Below, piece by piece: positions 7,570-18,457 of a stretch of 64,000 bases of DNA. The notes under the pieces were generated by a model that was given only the letters and a program-made list of their open reading frames with translations, was not told the origin of the DNA and made no database searches. The stretch spans positions 124,001 through 188,000 of the forward strand of contig NZ_QEKQ01000003.1 in the NCBI RefSeq assembly GCF_003096655.1, read 5' to 3'. Positions within the stretch are counted from its first letter, which is position 1. Each line of letters starts with the position of its first letter. Source of the stretch: Tamilnaduibacter salinus (GTDB lineage Bacteria; Pseudomonadota; Gammaproteobacteria; Pseudomonadales; Oleiphilaceae). The position numbers were made by a program, and so were the translations under genes.

Positions 7570-9615
7570 TCAGGCCGCGTCGTCTGTAATGCCGCTTTGG
7601 CGCAGCAGCGCCTCCACACTCGGCTCGCGGCCCCGGAATGCCTCGAACAGCGCCATGGGCTCACGCGAGCCGCCCATCTCCAGAATGTGCTCCCGGAAGG
7701 CACGGCCACTCTCGGAATCAAAAATGCCATTCTCCTCGAACAGCGAGAAGGCATCCGCCGCCAGCACTTCGGCCCACTTATAGCTGTAATAGCCCGCCGC
7801 GTAGCCCCCATCGAAGATATGCCCGAAGCTGTTGGGGAAGCGGTTGAATGCCGGTGTGTCGGTGACCGCGATCTCTGAACGGACCTGGCGGAACACGTCC
7901 AGCGGGTTCACGGGATTGACCGGCTCGAAATCCGCGTGCAACCGGAAATCAAAGATCGAGAACTCGAGCTGGCGCAACATGCCCATGCCGGACTGGAAGT
8001 TCTTCGCCGCCAGCAACTTGTCGAGCATGTCCTGCGGCAGCGGCTCGCCGGTTTCGTGATGGCGGGCAATGAGGTTCAGCGACTCCGGATTCCAGCACCA
8101 GTTCTCCAGGAACTGGCTCGGCAGTTCCACGGCATCCCAGGCCACCCCGTTAATGCCGGACACATCCGCCACATCCACCTGAGTCAGCATGTGGTGCAGG
8201 CCGTGACCGAACTCGTGGAACAGGGTGGTCACCTCGTCGTGAGTGAGCAACGACGGCTTGCCGTCCACCGGCGCCGTGAAATTGCAGGTCAGGAAGGCCA
8301 CCGGCAGCTGCAGCGAGCCCCGCAGATTGCGCCAGCGTACCCGGCAATCCGCCATCCAGGCACCGCCGCGCTTGCCTTGGCGCGCGTAGAGGTCGAGGTA
8401 GAACCAGGCCAGCGTCTCGCCATCCCGGCTGATCCGGAAGGCGGTCACATCCGGGTGCCAGGTCTCAACACCGGACTCGGCATTAATGGACACACCAAAC
8501 AGCCGCTCGGTCACGGCGAACAGTCCGTCGACGACGGTATTGACCGGGAACCAGGGTCGGAGCTGTTCGGGGGAGATGTCATAGCGGGCCTGGCGCAGCT
8601 TTTCGCTGTAGTAACCAATGTCCCAGACCTCGAGCGACTCCACACCGTATTCCTCGCGGGCGAAGGCCTTGAGGTCGTCAAATTCCTGTTCCGCCACCGG
8701 CTTGGTCTTCTCGGCGAGCTGATCCAGGAAGTCCGTTACTTCGTCCACACTGCGCGCCATCTTGGTCGCCAGTGACAGTTCGGCGTAGTTGTTGAATCCC
8801 AGCAGTCCCGCCATCTGGTGTCGGCGCTTGAGGATCTCGGCCATGATGGGGGTATTGTCCCACTGACCGGCGTGCGGGCCCACGTCCGAGGCGCGCGTGA
8901 CAAACGCCTCGTAGATTTCCCGGCGCAGTTCCCGGTTGTCGCCGTAAGTCATCACGGGCAGGAAGCTGGGGATGTCGAGGGTGATTACATAGCCGTCCAG
9001 GTTGCGCTCCCTTGCCGCCTGCCGGGCGCTGTCCATTGCCGTTTCGGGCAATCCGCTCAGGTCCGCGGCATCGGTTATGTGCTTGTACCAGCGCTGGGTA
9101 GCGTCCATCACGTTATCGCCAAACCGGTTGGACAGTTCGGCCAGTTCCCGGGACAGGTCAGCATAACGCTGCTTCTCTTCGGAAGGCAGGTCCACACCGC
9201 CGAGGCGGAAGTCCCGCAGCGTGTTCGTAATCGCCTTCTGCTGCGCTTCATTCAGGTTGGCGAAGTCATCCCGGGCGGCCACTTTCTTGTAGGCCTCGCA
9301 AAGGGCGGCATTCTGGCTCAGCTCGGTGGCGTATTCGGTGAGCTTCTCCAGGCAGCGCTTGTAGATGGCACGGAGCTCCTCGTTGTTCATCACCCCGTTC
9401 AGATGGGAGATGACCGACCACGCGTTGTTCAGGCGGTCGTCCAGCGCCTGCATGGGCTGGACCAGCGTTTCCCAGCTCGGGTCGTCCTGCTGTTCGAGAT
9501 CCTGGATCTGGACCCGGTTGTCGCTCAGGATCTGATCGATGGCCGGCTCCATATGTTCCGCGCGGATGTGTTCAAAGCGCGGCAACAGATCGTCATTGAG
9601 CAGCGGATTGTTCAT
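7570..9615 (-). CDS. prlC: Oligopeptidase A
   Basis: A 681-residue M3-family zinc metallopeptidase. The zinc-binding HEFGH motif lies near residue 466 (TLFHEFGHGLHHML), followed by the third ligand region in LPSQFLENW. Oligopeptidase A is cytoplasmic and degrades short peptides, including signal-peptide remnants. The ATG at 9615 is chosen because AGGAG precedes it and MNNPLLNDDLLPRF matches the family start; the frame is open to 9711 without a better start. The length is as expected. It faces away from the carbonic-anhydrase-like gene, and yheV follows it, an arrangement like that in pseudomonads. Confidence 0.95.
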   Translation of the reverse strand: MNNPLLNDDLLPRFEHIRAEHMEPAIDQILSDNRVQIQDLEQQDDPSWETLVQPMQALDDRLNNAWSVISHLNGVMNNEELRAIYKRCLEKLTEYATELSQNAALCEAYKKVAARDDFANLNEAQQKAITNTLRDFRLGGVDLPSEEKQRYADLSRELAELSNRFGDNVMDATQRWYKHITDAADLSGLPETAMDSARQAARERNLDGYVITLDIPSFLPVMTYGDNRELRREIYEAFVTRASDVGPHAGQWDNTPIMAEILKRRHQMAGLLGFNNYAELSLATKMARSVDEVTDFLDQLAEKTKPVAEQEFDDLKAFAREEYGVESLEVWDIGYYSEKLRQARYDISPEQLRPWFPVNTVVDGLFAVTERLFGVSINAESGVETWHPDVTAFRISRDGETLAWFYLDLYARQGKRGGAWMADCRVRWRNLRGSLQLPVAFLTCNFTAPVDGKPSLLTHDEVTTLFHEFGHGLHHMLTQVDVADVSGINGVAWDAVELPSQFLENWCWNPESLNLIARHHETGEPLPQDMLDKLLAAKNFQSGMGMLRQLEFSIFDFRLHADFEPVNPVNPLDVFRQVRSEIAVTDTPAFNRFPNSFGHIFDGGYAAGYYSYKWAEVLAADAFSLFEENGIFDSESGRAFREHILEMGGSREPMALFEAFRGREPSVEALLRQSGITDDAA

Positions 9616-9744
9616 GGGATTGGACTCCTGATCGATGGCCAAGGCGAGCGAGTATGCCATACTTGAACGCCCGGAAACGTCCGTTTGCATGGCGAGCCTG
9701 TCACGCGCCATGCCGGGTGAATGCTTTGTCTATTATAAGGGGAC

Positions 9745-10302
9745 ATGATGGCGGATGTACGCTCTCACAAGGGGGATCAGCCCCAGTTCGGCGCGCGGGT
9801 CTGGCTGGACCCCAGCGCGGTGGTAATCGGGGACGTCATACTCGGCGACGACTGCTCCGTCTGGCCCATGACCACGATTCGTGGCGACATGCACCGTATC
9901 CGGATCGGCGCCCGTTGCAGCATCCAGGATGGCAGCGTCTGCCACATCACCCACGCCAGCGACTTCAACCCGGGCGGCTGGCCGCTGACCCTCGGCGATG
10001 ACGTCACCGTCGGGCACAAGGCGCTGCTCCACGGCTGCACCATCGGCAGCCGGGTTCTGGTGGGCATGGGCGCGATCATCATGGACGGCGCGGAGGTCCA
10101 GGACGAGGTCATCGTCGCCGCCGGCTGTCTGGTCCCCCCCGGTAAGGTCCTGGAAAGCGGGTACCTCTATCTAGGGTCTCCGTGCAAACAGGCGCGTGCG
10201 CTGACCGATAAAGAGCGCTCGTTCTTCACCTACACCGCGGCCAACTACGTTCGCCTCAAGGACGAACACCTGGCCGAATACCTCGGTCCCAGCACCTCCT
10301 GA
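9745..10302 (+). CDS. Gamma carbonic anhydrase family protein (YrdA-like)
   Basis: A 185-residue left-handed beta-helix protein. Hexapeptide-like repeats run from VWLDPSAVVIGDVILGDD to about residue 145. The zinc-ligand histidines of the family are visible in CHITHAS and in GHKALLHGC. Proteins of this group (YrdA, CaiE-like) bind zinc, but many lack proven carbonic anhydrase activity. The gene is divergent from prlC with about 130 bases between the starts. The first ATG is used; a second ATG three bases on is an equal alternative. Confidence 0.9.
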   Translation: MMADVRSHKGDQPQFGARVWLDPSAVVIGDVILGDDCSVWPMTTIRGDMHRIRIGARCSIQDGSVCHITHASDFNPGGWPLTLGDDVTVGHKALLHGCTIGSRVLVGMGAIIMDGAEVQDEVIVAAGCLVPPGKVLESGYLYLGSPCKQARALTDKERSFFTYTAANYVRLKDEHLAEYLGPSTS

Positions 10303-10329
10303 GCAACCGGATTATTTTTTATCCCGTCC

Positions 10330-10357
10330 CTTGAAAAGCGATCGAACGATCCTATTG
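10330..10357 (+). promoter_or_regulatory. Sigma-32-like heat-shock promoter of hsp20
   Basis: CTTGAAA at 10330-10336 is a perfect match to the core of the sigma-32 -35 element. TCCTATTG at 10350-10357 is a fair match to the CCCCATNT -10 element, with 13 bases between. It lies about 150 bases upstream of a small heat-shock gene, which supports the reading. Confidence 0.6.
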
Positions 10358-10367
10358 TCCCGAATAA

Positions 10368-10503
10368 GGGCTTCCGATGTCGGTCTCACCGACCGGGAAG
10401 CCCACCGTCTCGGGAAACACCCAACCGACTGGCGCCACGGTGTCGGGTTGCTTCCCTGAACGGAGCTTACACAACCCAACGTCACTAAGTTCCGAAAGGA
10501 GGT
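10368..10503 (+). promoter_or_regulatory. Structured 5' leader of hsp20, possible RNA thermometer
   Basis: Three stem-loops can be drawn in the leader. Stem 1 pairs 10368-10375 with 10396-10403 and, inside it, 10381-10385 with 10391-10395. Stem 2 pairs 10412-10416 with 10452-10456 and 10422-10429 with 10442-10450 (one bulge). Stem 3 pairs 10461-10468 with 10487-10494 (one G-U), ending directly before the strong SD at 10495-10503. Leaders of small heat-shock genes often act as thermometers. Here the SD itself is not visibly paired, so this is a candidate only. Confidence 0.4.
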
Positions 10504-10510
10504 AACGACC

Positions 10511-10966
10511 ATGAACACCATCACTCGCTGGAATCCGATCAGTGAATTCGAGGATCTGCTGGACCGGTATCACCGGCACTTTGGACTGCCCCGCCAGAAC
10601 GGCGACAATGAGGGCCGGGATCTGTTCAAACGCAGCGACTGGATTCCGCCGGTGGACATCCAGGAGAACGCTGACTCATTCGAGATTCACGCCGAACTTC
10701 CCGGCATTCCGAAGGAAAACGTCAAGGTCACCGTGCACGAAGGGGTGCTCAGCATCCAGGGTGAGCGACAGCAGGAAGAAACGACCGAGGACAACAAGCA
10801 GCACCGCGTAGAGCGGGTGTACGGTTCCTTCCTGCGCCGGTTCACACTGCCGGACAACGTGTCCGAGGAGGGCATCAACGCCCGCTTTCGGGACGGCGTG
10901 CTGACGCTGACTCTGCGCAAGGTGGAGCCGGCCCAGCCCAAATCCATTGAGGTCGATGTGGCCTGA
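10511..10966 (+). CDS. Small heat-shock protein, Hsp20/alpha-crystallin family
   Basis: A 151-residue protein with an N-terminal arm, an alpha-crystallin domain from about residue 42 (VDIQENADSFEIHAELPGIP) to 140, and a short tail. Such proteins form oligomers that hold unfolded proteins for refolding by DnaK and ClpB. The ATG is preceded by AAAGGAGGT, a near-perfect SD. The gene stands alone on the plus strand, behind a sigma-32-like promoter and a structured leader, so heat induction is likely. Confidence 0.95.
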   Translation: MNTITRWNPISEFEDLLDRYHRHFGLPRQNGDNEGRDLFKRSDWIPPVDIQENADSFEIHAELPGIPKENVKVTVHEGVLSIQGERQQEETTEDNKQHRVERVYGSFLRRFTLPDNVSEEGINARFRDGVLTLTLRKVEPAQPKSIEVDVA

Positions 10967-10992
10967 ATCAGGCCGGGCACCGGGCTGGCGGG

Positions 10993-11310
10993 TTACTCCG
11001 CCAGCTCGGACGCCTTCTTCGCGCCGTGACGACGCAACGATTCGGCATAGGCCTGACTCCGGCGGTGTTCCGACACCCGGTCCAGAATGGTCAGTCCCTC
11101 ATCATTGAGTCCGTTCAGATCCCGTCCTGCTTCAGTGAAGAACCCGAGAAACCGCTCGAAATCGTGGGCCCGCATGGCCTGGTAGGCTTTCAGCAGCGCC
11201 TGATAATCGGCGCTGATCTTCCGGTCCCAGGGGGTGGTGAACAGCCAGCTCTTGACGCGTTCGTCACTCCATTCCTCGCCAATGACACTCGGTTGTTCCG
11301 GTCCACTCAT
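10993..11310 (-). CDS. PA4642-like small conserved protein
   Basis: A 105-residue soluble protein. WSDERVKSWLF near the N-terminus and YQALLKAYQAMRAHDFERFLGFF...EAGRDLNGLN in the middle resemble a pseudomonad family known only by the locus name PA4642; the end (HRRSQAYAESLRRHGA) looks like an ankyrin-type helix pair. The function is unknown. The ATG at 11310 (MSGPEQP) is preferred to the one at 11322 because GAGAGTGG lies just upstream of it. It converges with hsp20. Confidence 0.7.
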   Translation of the reverse strand: MSGPEQPSVIGEEWSDERVKSWLFTTPWDRKISADYQALLKAYQAMRAHDFERFLGFFTEAGRDLNGLNDEGLTILDRVSEHRRSQAYAESLRRHGAKKASELAE

Positions 11311-11476
11311 AGCCACTCTCATCCATCATCAATCACTTTGGGCGCAATCGCACGCCATTCGGTTCATCCGTTGGCCGGCTGAGCCAGACGGGGCGGTAGT
11401 ATAACGGGATTGCGATTGATTCGTTATATGAATCCTGAATGACGCAGGGTCACCCGGCTATATGGGCGGTCATCCG

Positions 11477-12319
11477 TCAGGGCAGGATATTGACGGCCGG
11501 ATCCTCCCCGCTGCCGGAAGGCTGGCATTCAGGATTGCGGATGGCGATTTCCACCCGGCGGTTGCGGGCACGGTTGGCCGGTGAGGTATTCGGCACCAGC
11601 GGGTTGGTCTCGGCCCGCCCGGCGGCCATCACCCGGTCGGCCTCGATGGCCCGGTTCATGACCAGCTCATGCACCACCGATACCGCTCGCGCAGCGGACA
11701 GGTCCCAGTTGGAGCGGTACCGGCTGCTGGTAATGGGGCGGTCATCGGTATGACCGGATACCACCACTTCCCCGCTGCATCGGGACAGCACCCCGACAAT
11801 CCGGTCGATAACCGGCTGCATCGCCGGCTTCAGGTCCGCGCTACCGGAAGGAAAGGTGGCGTCCTCCGAGAACCGGATGACAACCTGCTCGGTATCGTAG
11901 CTCACACTCAGATCGTCACTGGCCACCTGCGGCTCCAGTTCACGAATCAGCCGGCTGGCCAGCTCCGTAATGCCTTCGGCGATGGGCGTCACTTCGGGGG
12001 AGGCGCCCGGTCGATCATCAATCAGCTCGGGTCCCGGATCGGTCGGTTGTCGTTGGGCATCGGGCTGGGTCGGCACGCCCGTCGGTGCCGGAGTCTCAAT
12101 GACGACCACTGGCGGCCCGCCGCCCTCAATGACACTGCTGCCGAAGGCCGAGGCCAGCGATGCGGCCATCGATCGGTACTTCTCGGCATCCATCTCCGAA
12201 TAGGACAGCAGGAGCACAAAAAAAGTCAGCAGCAACGTGGCCAGATCGGCAAAAGTAACGATCCAGCCGGGAGCGCCCCCCGTTTTCGGACGCGCTCGGC
12301 GCAGCCCCGCTATCGCCAT
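11477..12319 (-). CDS. Flagellar motor stator protein MotB/PomB
   Basis: A 280-residue protein with one N-terminal TM helix holding the ion-binding Asp (D25 in VTFADLATLLLTFFVLLLSYSEMD), a Pro/Ala-rich periplasmic linker, and a C-terminal OmpA-like domain that anchors to peptidoglycan (about residues 140-265, with VVSGHTDDRP and RVMAAGRAETNP). It forms the torque-generating ion channel with the MotA/PomA protein encoded just upstream. The short N-terminus and FVLLLSYSEMD resemble sodium-driven PomB. The two genes are separated by four bases, so they are one operon. Confidence 0.9.
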   Translation of the reverse strand: MAIAGLRRARPKTGGAPGWIVTFADLATLLLTFFVLLLSYSEMDAEKYRSMAASLASAFGSSVIEGGGPPVVVIETPAPTGVPTQPDAQRQPTDPGPELIDDRPGASPEVTPIAEGITELASRLIRELEPQVASDDLSVSYDTEQVVIRFSEDATFPSGSADLKPAMQPVIDRIVGVLSRCSGEVVVSGHTDDRPITSSRYRSNWDLSAARAVSVVHELVMNRAIEADRVMAAGRAETNPLVPNTSPANRARNRRVEIAIRNPECQPSGSGEDPAVNILP

Positions 12320-12323
12320 GGCG

Positions 12324-13097
12324 TCAGCCTCCCGGCTCCCGGCCCAACGTGGCCTGCTCCGACGGTGTCACATAGGCGGACAGCAGCTCGGTGATCACCC
12401 GCGGATTCTGCCCCTGAACCATGTTCTGGATGCTGGTGGTGATCAGGGTCATGTTCCGGCGCTCGTCTTCAGCCTTGAGCTGCAGCTTGTCCGCCAGGGG
12501 CAGGGCAATGAGCTGCGCAATGAAGGCGCCGTACAGGGTGGTGAGCAGGGCGACGGCCATGGCCGGACCAATGGAGGACGGGTCGTCCAGCGTATTGAGC
12601 ATCTGCACCAGACCCACCAGCGTCCCGAGCATGCCAATCGCCGGGGCCGACTCGCCCATCCCACGGAAGACCCGCTCGGCCACCTCATAACGGTCCATGC
12701 GCTGTTGCATTTCCTCAACAAGCGCCTGCTCAATGAACTCCGGTGGGTGACCGTCAACGCACAGGTTGATTCCCTTGCGCAGGAAATCGTTCCCGGTCTC
12801 ATGGGACTCCAGACCCAGGATGCCGTCCTTCCGCACGACCCGTGCCAGTGTGTCAACTTCACGAATCAGATCCAGCGGCTTCTCCGAGGTCTCGGTAAAG
12901 ACCGTGACCATGGCCAGACGGACCGATCCGATCACCGACCGCAAGCGGAACTTGATCAGCGTCACGGCCAGTGTGCCTCCCAGCACAATCGCCAGCCCGG
13001 GCAGGTTGAGAAAGGTGGTCACCGAGGCGTTGGCGACCATGGCGATTGAAACGATCGCCACGCCCGCCAGCAGCCCCACAAGGGTGAGAATGTCCAT
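12324..13097 (-). CDS. Flagellar motor stator protein MotA/PomA
   Basis: A 257-residue inner-membrane protein with four TM helices: two near residues 5-45 and two near 150-200 (ESAPAIGMLGTLVGLVQML and GPAMAVALLTTLYGAFIAQLIALPLADKL). The large cytoplasmic loop between them carries the charged residues that touch FliG. The length and sequence are those of PomA rather than the longer E. coli-type MotA. It is the upstream partner of the adjacent motB/pomB gene. Sodium coupling is inferred from family resemblance. Confidence 0.92.
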   Translation of the reverse strand: MDILTLVGLLAGVAIVSIAMVANASVTTFLNLPGLAIVLGGTLAVTLIKFRLRSVIGSVRLAMVTVFTETSEKPLDLIREVDTLARVVRKDGILGLESHETGNDFLRKGINLCVDGHPPEFIEQALVEEMQQRMDRYEVAERVFRGMGESAPAIGMLGTLVGLVQMLNTLDDPSSIGPAMAVALLTTLYGAFIAQLIALPLADKLQLKAEDERRNMTLITTSIQNMVQGQNPRVITELLSAYVTPSEQATLGREPGG

Positions 13098-13134
13098 GTC
13101 ACAGGGTTCCGTTCAACAGAGTCTGCTGATCAGT

Positions 13135-15478
<2,344 letters not shown>

Positions 15479-15541
15479 GGGCCTCAGGGTCGTCACGAAT
15501 CGACAGGCATTATGGCGCCTGGAAGCCCCTCTGGCCAGACT

Positions 15542-15712
15542 CCTAGGAGTCTGCGCGGTAGAAATCGTGCCAGGCGAGATCGTCCCACTGCGAGGCCATT
15601 TTGACGATCATTTGAGGCGCATAGTGGTTCTATGTAACGAAAATGAGCGCTCAAAAGGGACCGCAGTGGGGCGGTCGCAGCGGTGCGACGTTCTGCCGCG
15701 CAGACTCCTAGG
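15542..15712. mobile_element. 171-bp palindromic MITE-like element
   Basis: The element begins and ends with CCTAGG (15542-15547 and 15707-15712). The ends form an inverted repeat of about 28 bases (AGGAGTCTGCGCGG followed by YAGAA and TCG). Symmetry continues inward: CCCACTGCG at 15584-15592 pairs with 15662-15670, and CATAG/CTATG at 15620-15634 form the exact centre. The whole is one long imperfect palindrome without coding capacity. CTAG could be a 4-base target duplication. A solo copy of the end lies at 18241-18270. This suggests a non-autonomous transposon remnant or a REP-like repeat; no transposase is present here. Confidence 0.65.
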
Positions 15713-16862
15713 TGCGCTCGAAACCACCCGGCACTGTCCGGACCAGCCCCTCCATCTCCAGTAACAGAATGGCCTGCATCAACTGGTCCGCATCCAGCCC
15801 GGTGCGATCGCAGAGCTGATCGGTGGAGCTGGCTTCGGTTTCCATGACGGACAGCACCTGACGCTCACGCGCCTCCAGATGGTCCGGAATCGCTGGCGTC
15901 GGGGCAGGCGCGGGCTCCGGTGTGTTGGCCGGTTGCCACCACTCCGAGAGTTCGGCCTCAATATCGTCGACCGATTCCACCAGTGCCGCGCCCTGGCGAA
16001 TCAGCTGATGACAGCCCCTGGCCTGGGGATTGTGAATGGCGCCAGGCACGGCGAACACTTCCCGGCCCTGTTCCAGCGCCAGCCGGGCCGTAATCAGCGA
16101 GCCACTGCGGAGTCCGGCTTCCACCACCAGAACGCCCTGGCTCAGGCCGCTGATCAGGCGATTGCGCCGGGGGAAGTGACCGGCATGGGGTCGGGTCCCC
16201 GGTGGAAACTCCGACACCAGCGCCCCCTGCTCGACGATCCGCTCGCGCAACCGGCCATGGGCTTTCGGGTAAGGCACGTCGGCGCCGGTGCCCAGCACCG
16301 CCAGCGTCCCACCACCGCCTTCCAGCGCGCCCTGATGGGCGTGCCCATCAACCCCCAGTGCCAGCCCGCTCGTCACCACCCAGCCACGCTCTGCCAGAAC
16401 GCGGGCGAATTGCCGCGCGTGGTCCAGTCCTGCCCGGGTGGCTTTTCGGGCGCCGACGATCGCCACCTGCGGACGCGACAGCCAGTCGGGATCGCCTCGC
16501 ACATACAGTAACGGCGGGGCAGCATGAATCGCCTCAAGCGACGCCGGATAGCGGGGATCGGCGCGGGTCAGCACCGTCAGCCCGAGGCGCTGCGCTTCCG
16601 AGTGATCGCGAAGGGCGTCGGCGATCGCGTCGTGATGATGATCGCCGGACTGCCAGGCCTGCACGGTCCGGCGCGCTTCGGGCGGCAGCCCCATTGACCG
16701 AAGCGTGTGGGCGTCGTCATTGAACAGGGTGGCGGGATCGTCCAGATTGTCCAGAAGCGCCTGCCATCGCTGCGGGCCTATTCCGGGCAAACGCGCCAGC
16801 AGGTGCCAGCTCAAAGGATCGGAACCGGACAGTGGCCGGTGTTCAGGCGGGGTGAGTAACAT
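15708..16862 (-). CDS. dprA: DNA processing protein DprA
   Basis: A 384-residue protein that loads RecA on incoming single-stranded DNA in natural transformation. An N-terminal helix-hairpin-helix-like part (LARLPGIGPQRWQALLDNL) is followed by the Rossmann core (VAIVGARKATRAG, VVTSGLALGVDGHAHQGAL, FPRRNRLISGLSQGVLVVEAG) and a C-terminal winged-helix-like segment. Odd point: its TAG stop at 15708-15710 lies inside the CCTAGG end of the palindromic element, so the last codons and stop may have been supplied by an insertion. The length is close to normal, so function need not be affected. The LysM gene lies upstream. Confidence 0.95.
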   Translation of the reverse strand: MLLTPPEHRPLSGSDPLSWHLLARLPGIGPQRWQALLDNLDDPATLFNDDAHTLRSMGLPPEARRTVQAWQSGDHHHDAIADALRDHSEAQRLGLTVLTRADPRYPASLEAIHAAPPLLYVRGDPDWLSRPQVAIVGARKATRAGLDHARQFARVLAERGWVVTSGLALGVDGHAHQGALEGGGGTLAVLGTGADVPYPKAHGRLRERIVEQGALVSEFPPGTRPHAGHFPRRNRLISGLSQGVLVVEAGLRSGSLITARLALEQGREVFAVPGAIHNPQARGCHQLIRQGAALVESVDDIEAELSEWWQPANTPEPAPAPTPAIPDHLEARERQVLSVMETEASSTDQLCDRTGLDADQLMQAILLLEMEGLVRTVPGGFERT

Positions 16863-16934
16863 CGGGCTTCCTTACCATGGAAAAGGGCGCCGTCCTGGCG
16901 CCCTGACTATACTTGTCGGTCGGTCAGCGGATCG

Positions 16935-17957
16935 TCAGCCGGGGTTCACAACCCGGTCACCAACCGAGAGCGTCCGGGTTGCTTTCAGCACCAGGCCATA
17001 ACTGAGTTTGTCATAGCTCTGGAACACCATCAGCAGGCCGGCTCGCTGGGATGGCAGACTAACGATCTCATCGGTATAGGGGTCACGCGCCTGACCACCG
17101 GATTTGCGGACTTCCAGCACATTGCCGGGCACCAGTCCTTCGCGGATGCCCCGGTTGATGACCACCACATCGTACTGGCCAATCTGGGTTACACCGCCCG
17201 GCACCGCAATCATGGTGCCTTCGACGTCATTCTCGGGGGCACTGGGCTGGAACGTCGTGTTGATGCGTCGGTCCTCGCTGGTCAGCAGCCGGTCCCCAAT
17301 CCGCACTTCTTCCCGGGTCCGGGTCAGCCCAACGGTCAGCACCTCGCCGTCGGTGTCTTCGATCTGCCCATTCCCGATGGACCGGGCTTCCAGCCCCAGG
17401 AATTCGCCCGTCTCAGGGTCCACATACCGCTGGCTGCGGCGGAAAATGCCAACGTTCTCACTCGGCGCCTCGCCCCGGGCATAGACCTGGTCGCCGGCGC
17501 CCGTAATGATGCGCCCCTCTTCACCCTCAAGGATGTACGGTGCGCCTTCCAGGGCCGCTTCGTCGACGATCCGGGTTTCGGTCAGAAAGCCCTGAATGGC
17601 TTCCAGCGGAATGGCCGGCACCGGGGTATCGATCGGCTCGGACCGTACTTTGGGGGACAGTTTGGTCACGCCGTTCTTCGTGACCTTGGTGACGCGTGGC
17701 TTGCCATCAATGTACACCAGGGCCAATTCGTCGCCCGGGTAGATCAGGTGTGGGTTCTGGACCTGGGGATTCACATGCCAGATTTCCGGCCAGTACCAGG
17801 GGTTATCCAGAAAGCGGGAAGAAATGTCCCAGAGGGTATCGCCCTTCTGAACCGTGTATCGATCCGGATGGTCCGAGTTGAGTTGCGGACCCGCGGCGTG
17901 AGCCCAGGACGCCACCAGCAGCAGGGCTGTGGCCAGCACAAACAGCAGTTTCCTCAT
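16935..17957 (-). CDS. LysM domain secreted protein
   Basis: A 340-residue exported protein. The signal peptide MRKLLFVLATALLLVASWAHA is followed by one LysM domain near residues 34-85 (YTVQKGDTLWDISSRFLDNPWYWPEIW), which binds peptidoglycan glycan strands, and about 250 residues of unknown fold. The ATG at 17957 has AAGGA upstream; an open stretch up to 18041 lacks a signal-like start. The same gene lies between def and dprA in pseudomonads (PA0020-like). A cell-wall or transformation role is only suggested by the neighbours. Confidence 0.9.
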   Translation of the reverse strand: MRKLLFVLATALLLVASWAHAAGPQLNSDHPDRYTVQKGDTLWDISSRFLDNPWYWPEIWHVNPQVQNPHLIYPGDELALVYIDGKPRVTKVTKNGVTKLSPKVRSEPIDTPVPAIPLEAIQGFLTETRIVDEAALEGAPYILEGEEGRIITGAGDQVYARGEAPSENVGIFRRSQRYVDPETGEFLGLEARSIGNGQIEDTDGEVLTVGLTRTREEVRIGDRLLTSEDRRINTTFQPSAPENDVEGTMIAVPGGVTQIGQYDVVVINRGIREGLVPGNVLEVRKSGGQARDPYTDEIVSLPSQRAGLLMVFQSYDKLSYGLVLKATRTLSVGDRVVNPG

Positions 17958-18457
17958 TATCCGAGTCCTTGATCGCTTGCCTTTTATCGTTCGTTGTTCG
18001 GGACCCCTCTGTCCCGCGCCGTTCATTTCCACTGCTGACACTATAGAGGAAAAGACGGGGTTTGTGATGTCAGGAACGTCTCAAAACGTATCCGTACGCC
18101 CCTGTTACCCCGGATATTCCATCGCCGGAAATGACCCCCCGGCAGCCGATACTTGGTCTGGGAACCTCTCAAACACCCCCCTGATCGCACACCCCCTCTT
18201 AAGACGGCGCCAGTATGGGCGCCGCGCCGTCCGGCAGGCCCAGGAGTCTGCGCGGCAGAAAGTCGCACCGCATGTCACCCAAGAGACGCCCTGGTCAATT
18301 TGTCATCAACCTCCCCCTGATGGATAATAGACCACTGCTGCCATTGGTGCCGCCCCTTGCGTCCGACCGGGCGTTACGGGAGATAATGGGTGTAACGAAT
18401 GGACAGCGGCGTGCCGCCGCGATGAAACCACCGGACCGAACGGGTGACAGTGCCGTT
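17958..18457. other. Intergenic region between the LysM gene and def
   Basis: These 500 bases separate two diverging genes and should hold both promoters. On the minus strand a TATAGT (complement of 18040-18045) could be the -10 of the LysM gene, but no good -35 is visible. The solo copy of the palindromic element end is at 18241-18270. The def frame is open through much of the right half, but the codons there look unlike protein. Confidence 0.4.
18241..18270 (+). repeat. Solo copy of the palindromic element end
   Basis: AGGAGTCTGCGCGGCAGAAA at 18242-18261 and the following GTCGCACC match the right end of the 171-bp element (15682-15709, complement) with one mismatch. No inverted partner is visible nearby, and CCTAGG is reduced to CCAGG. 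It may be a decayed or half element. Confidence 0.55.

Noticed and set aside
8818-9666. A 282-codon open frame on the plus strand opposite prlC
   Set aside because: Antisense shadow of prlC with no family features.
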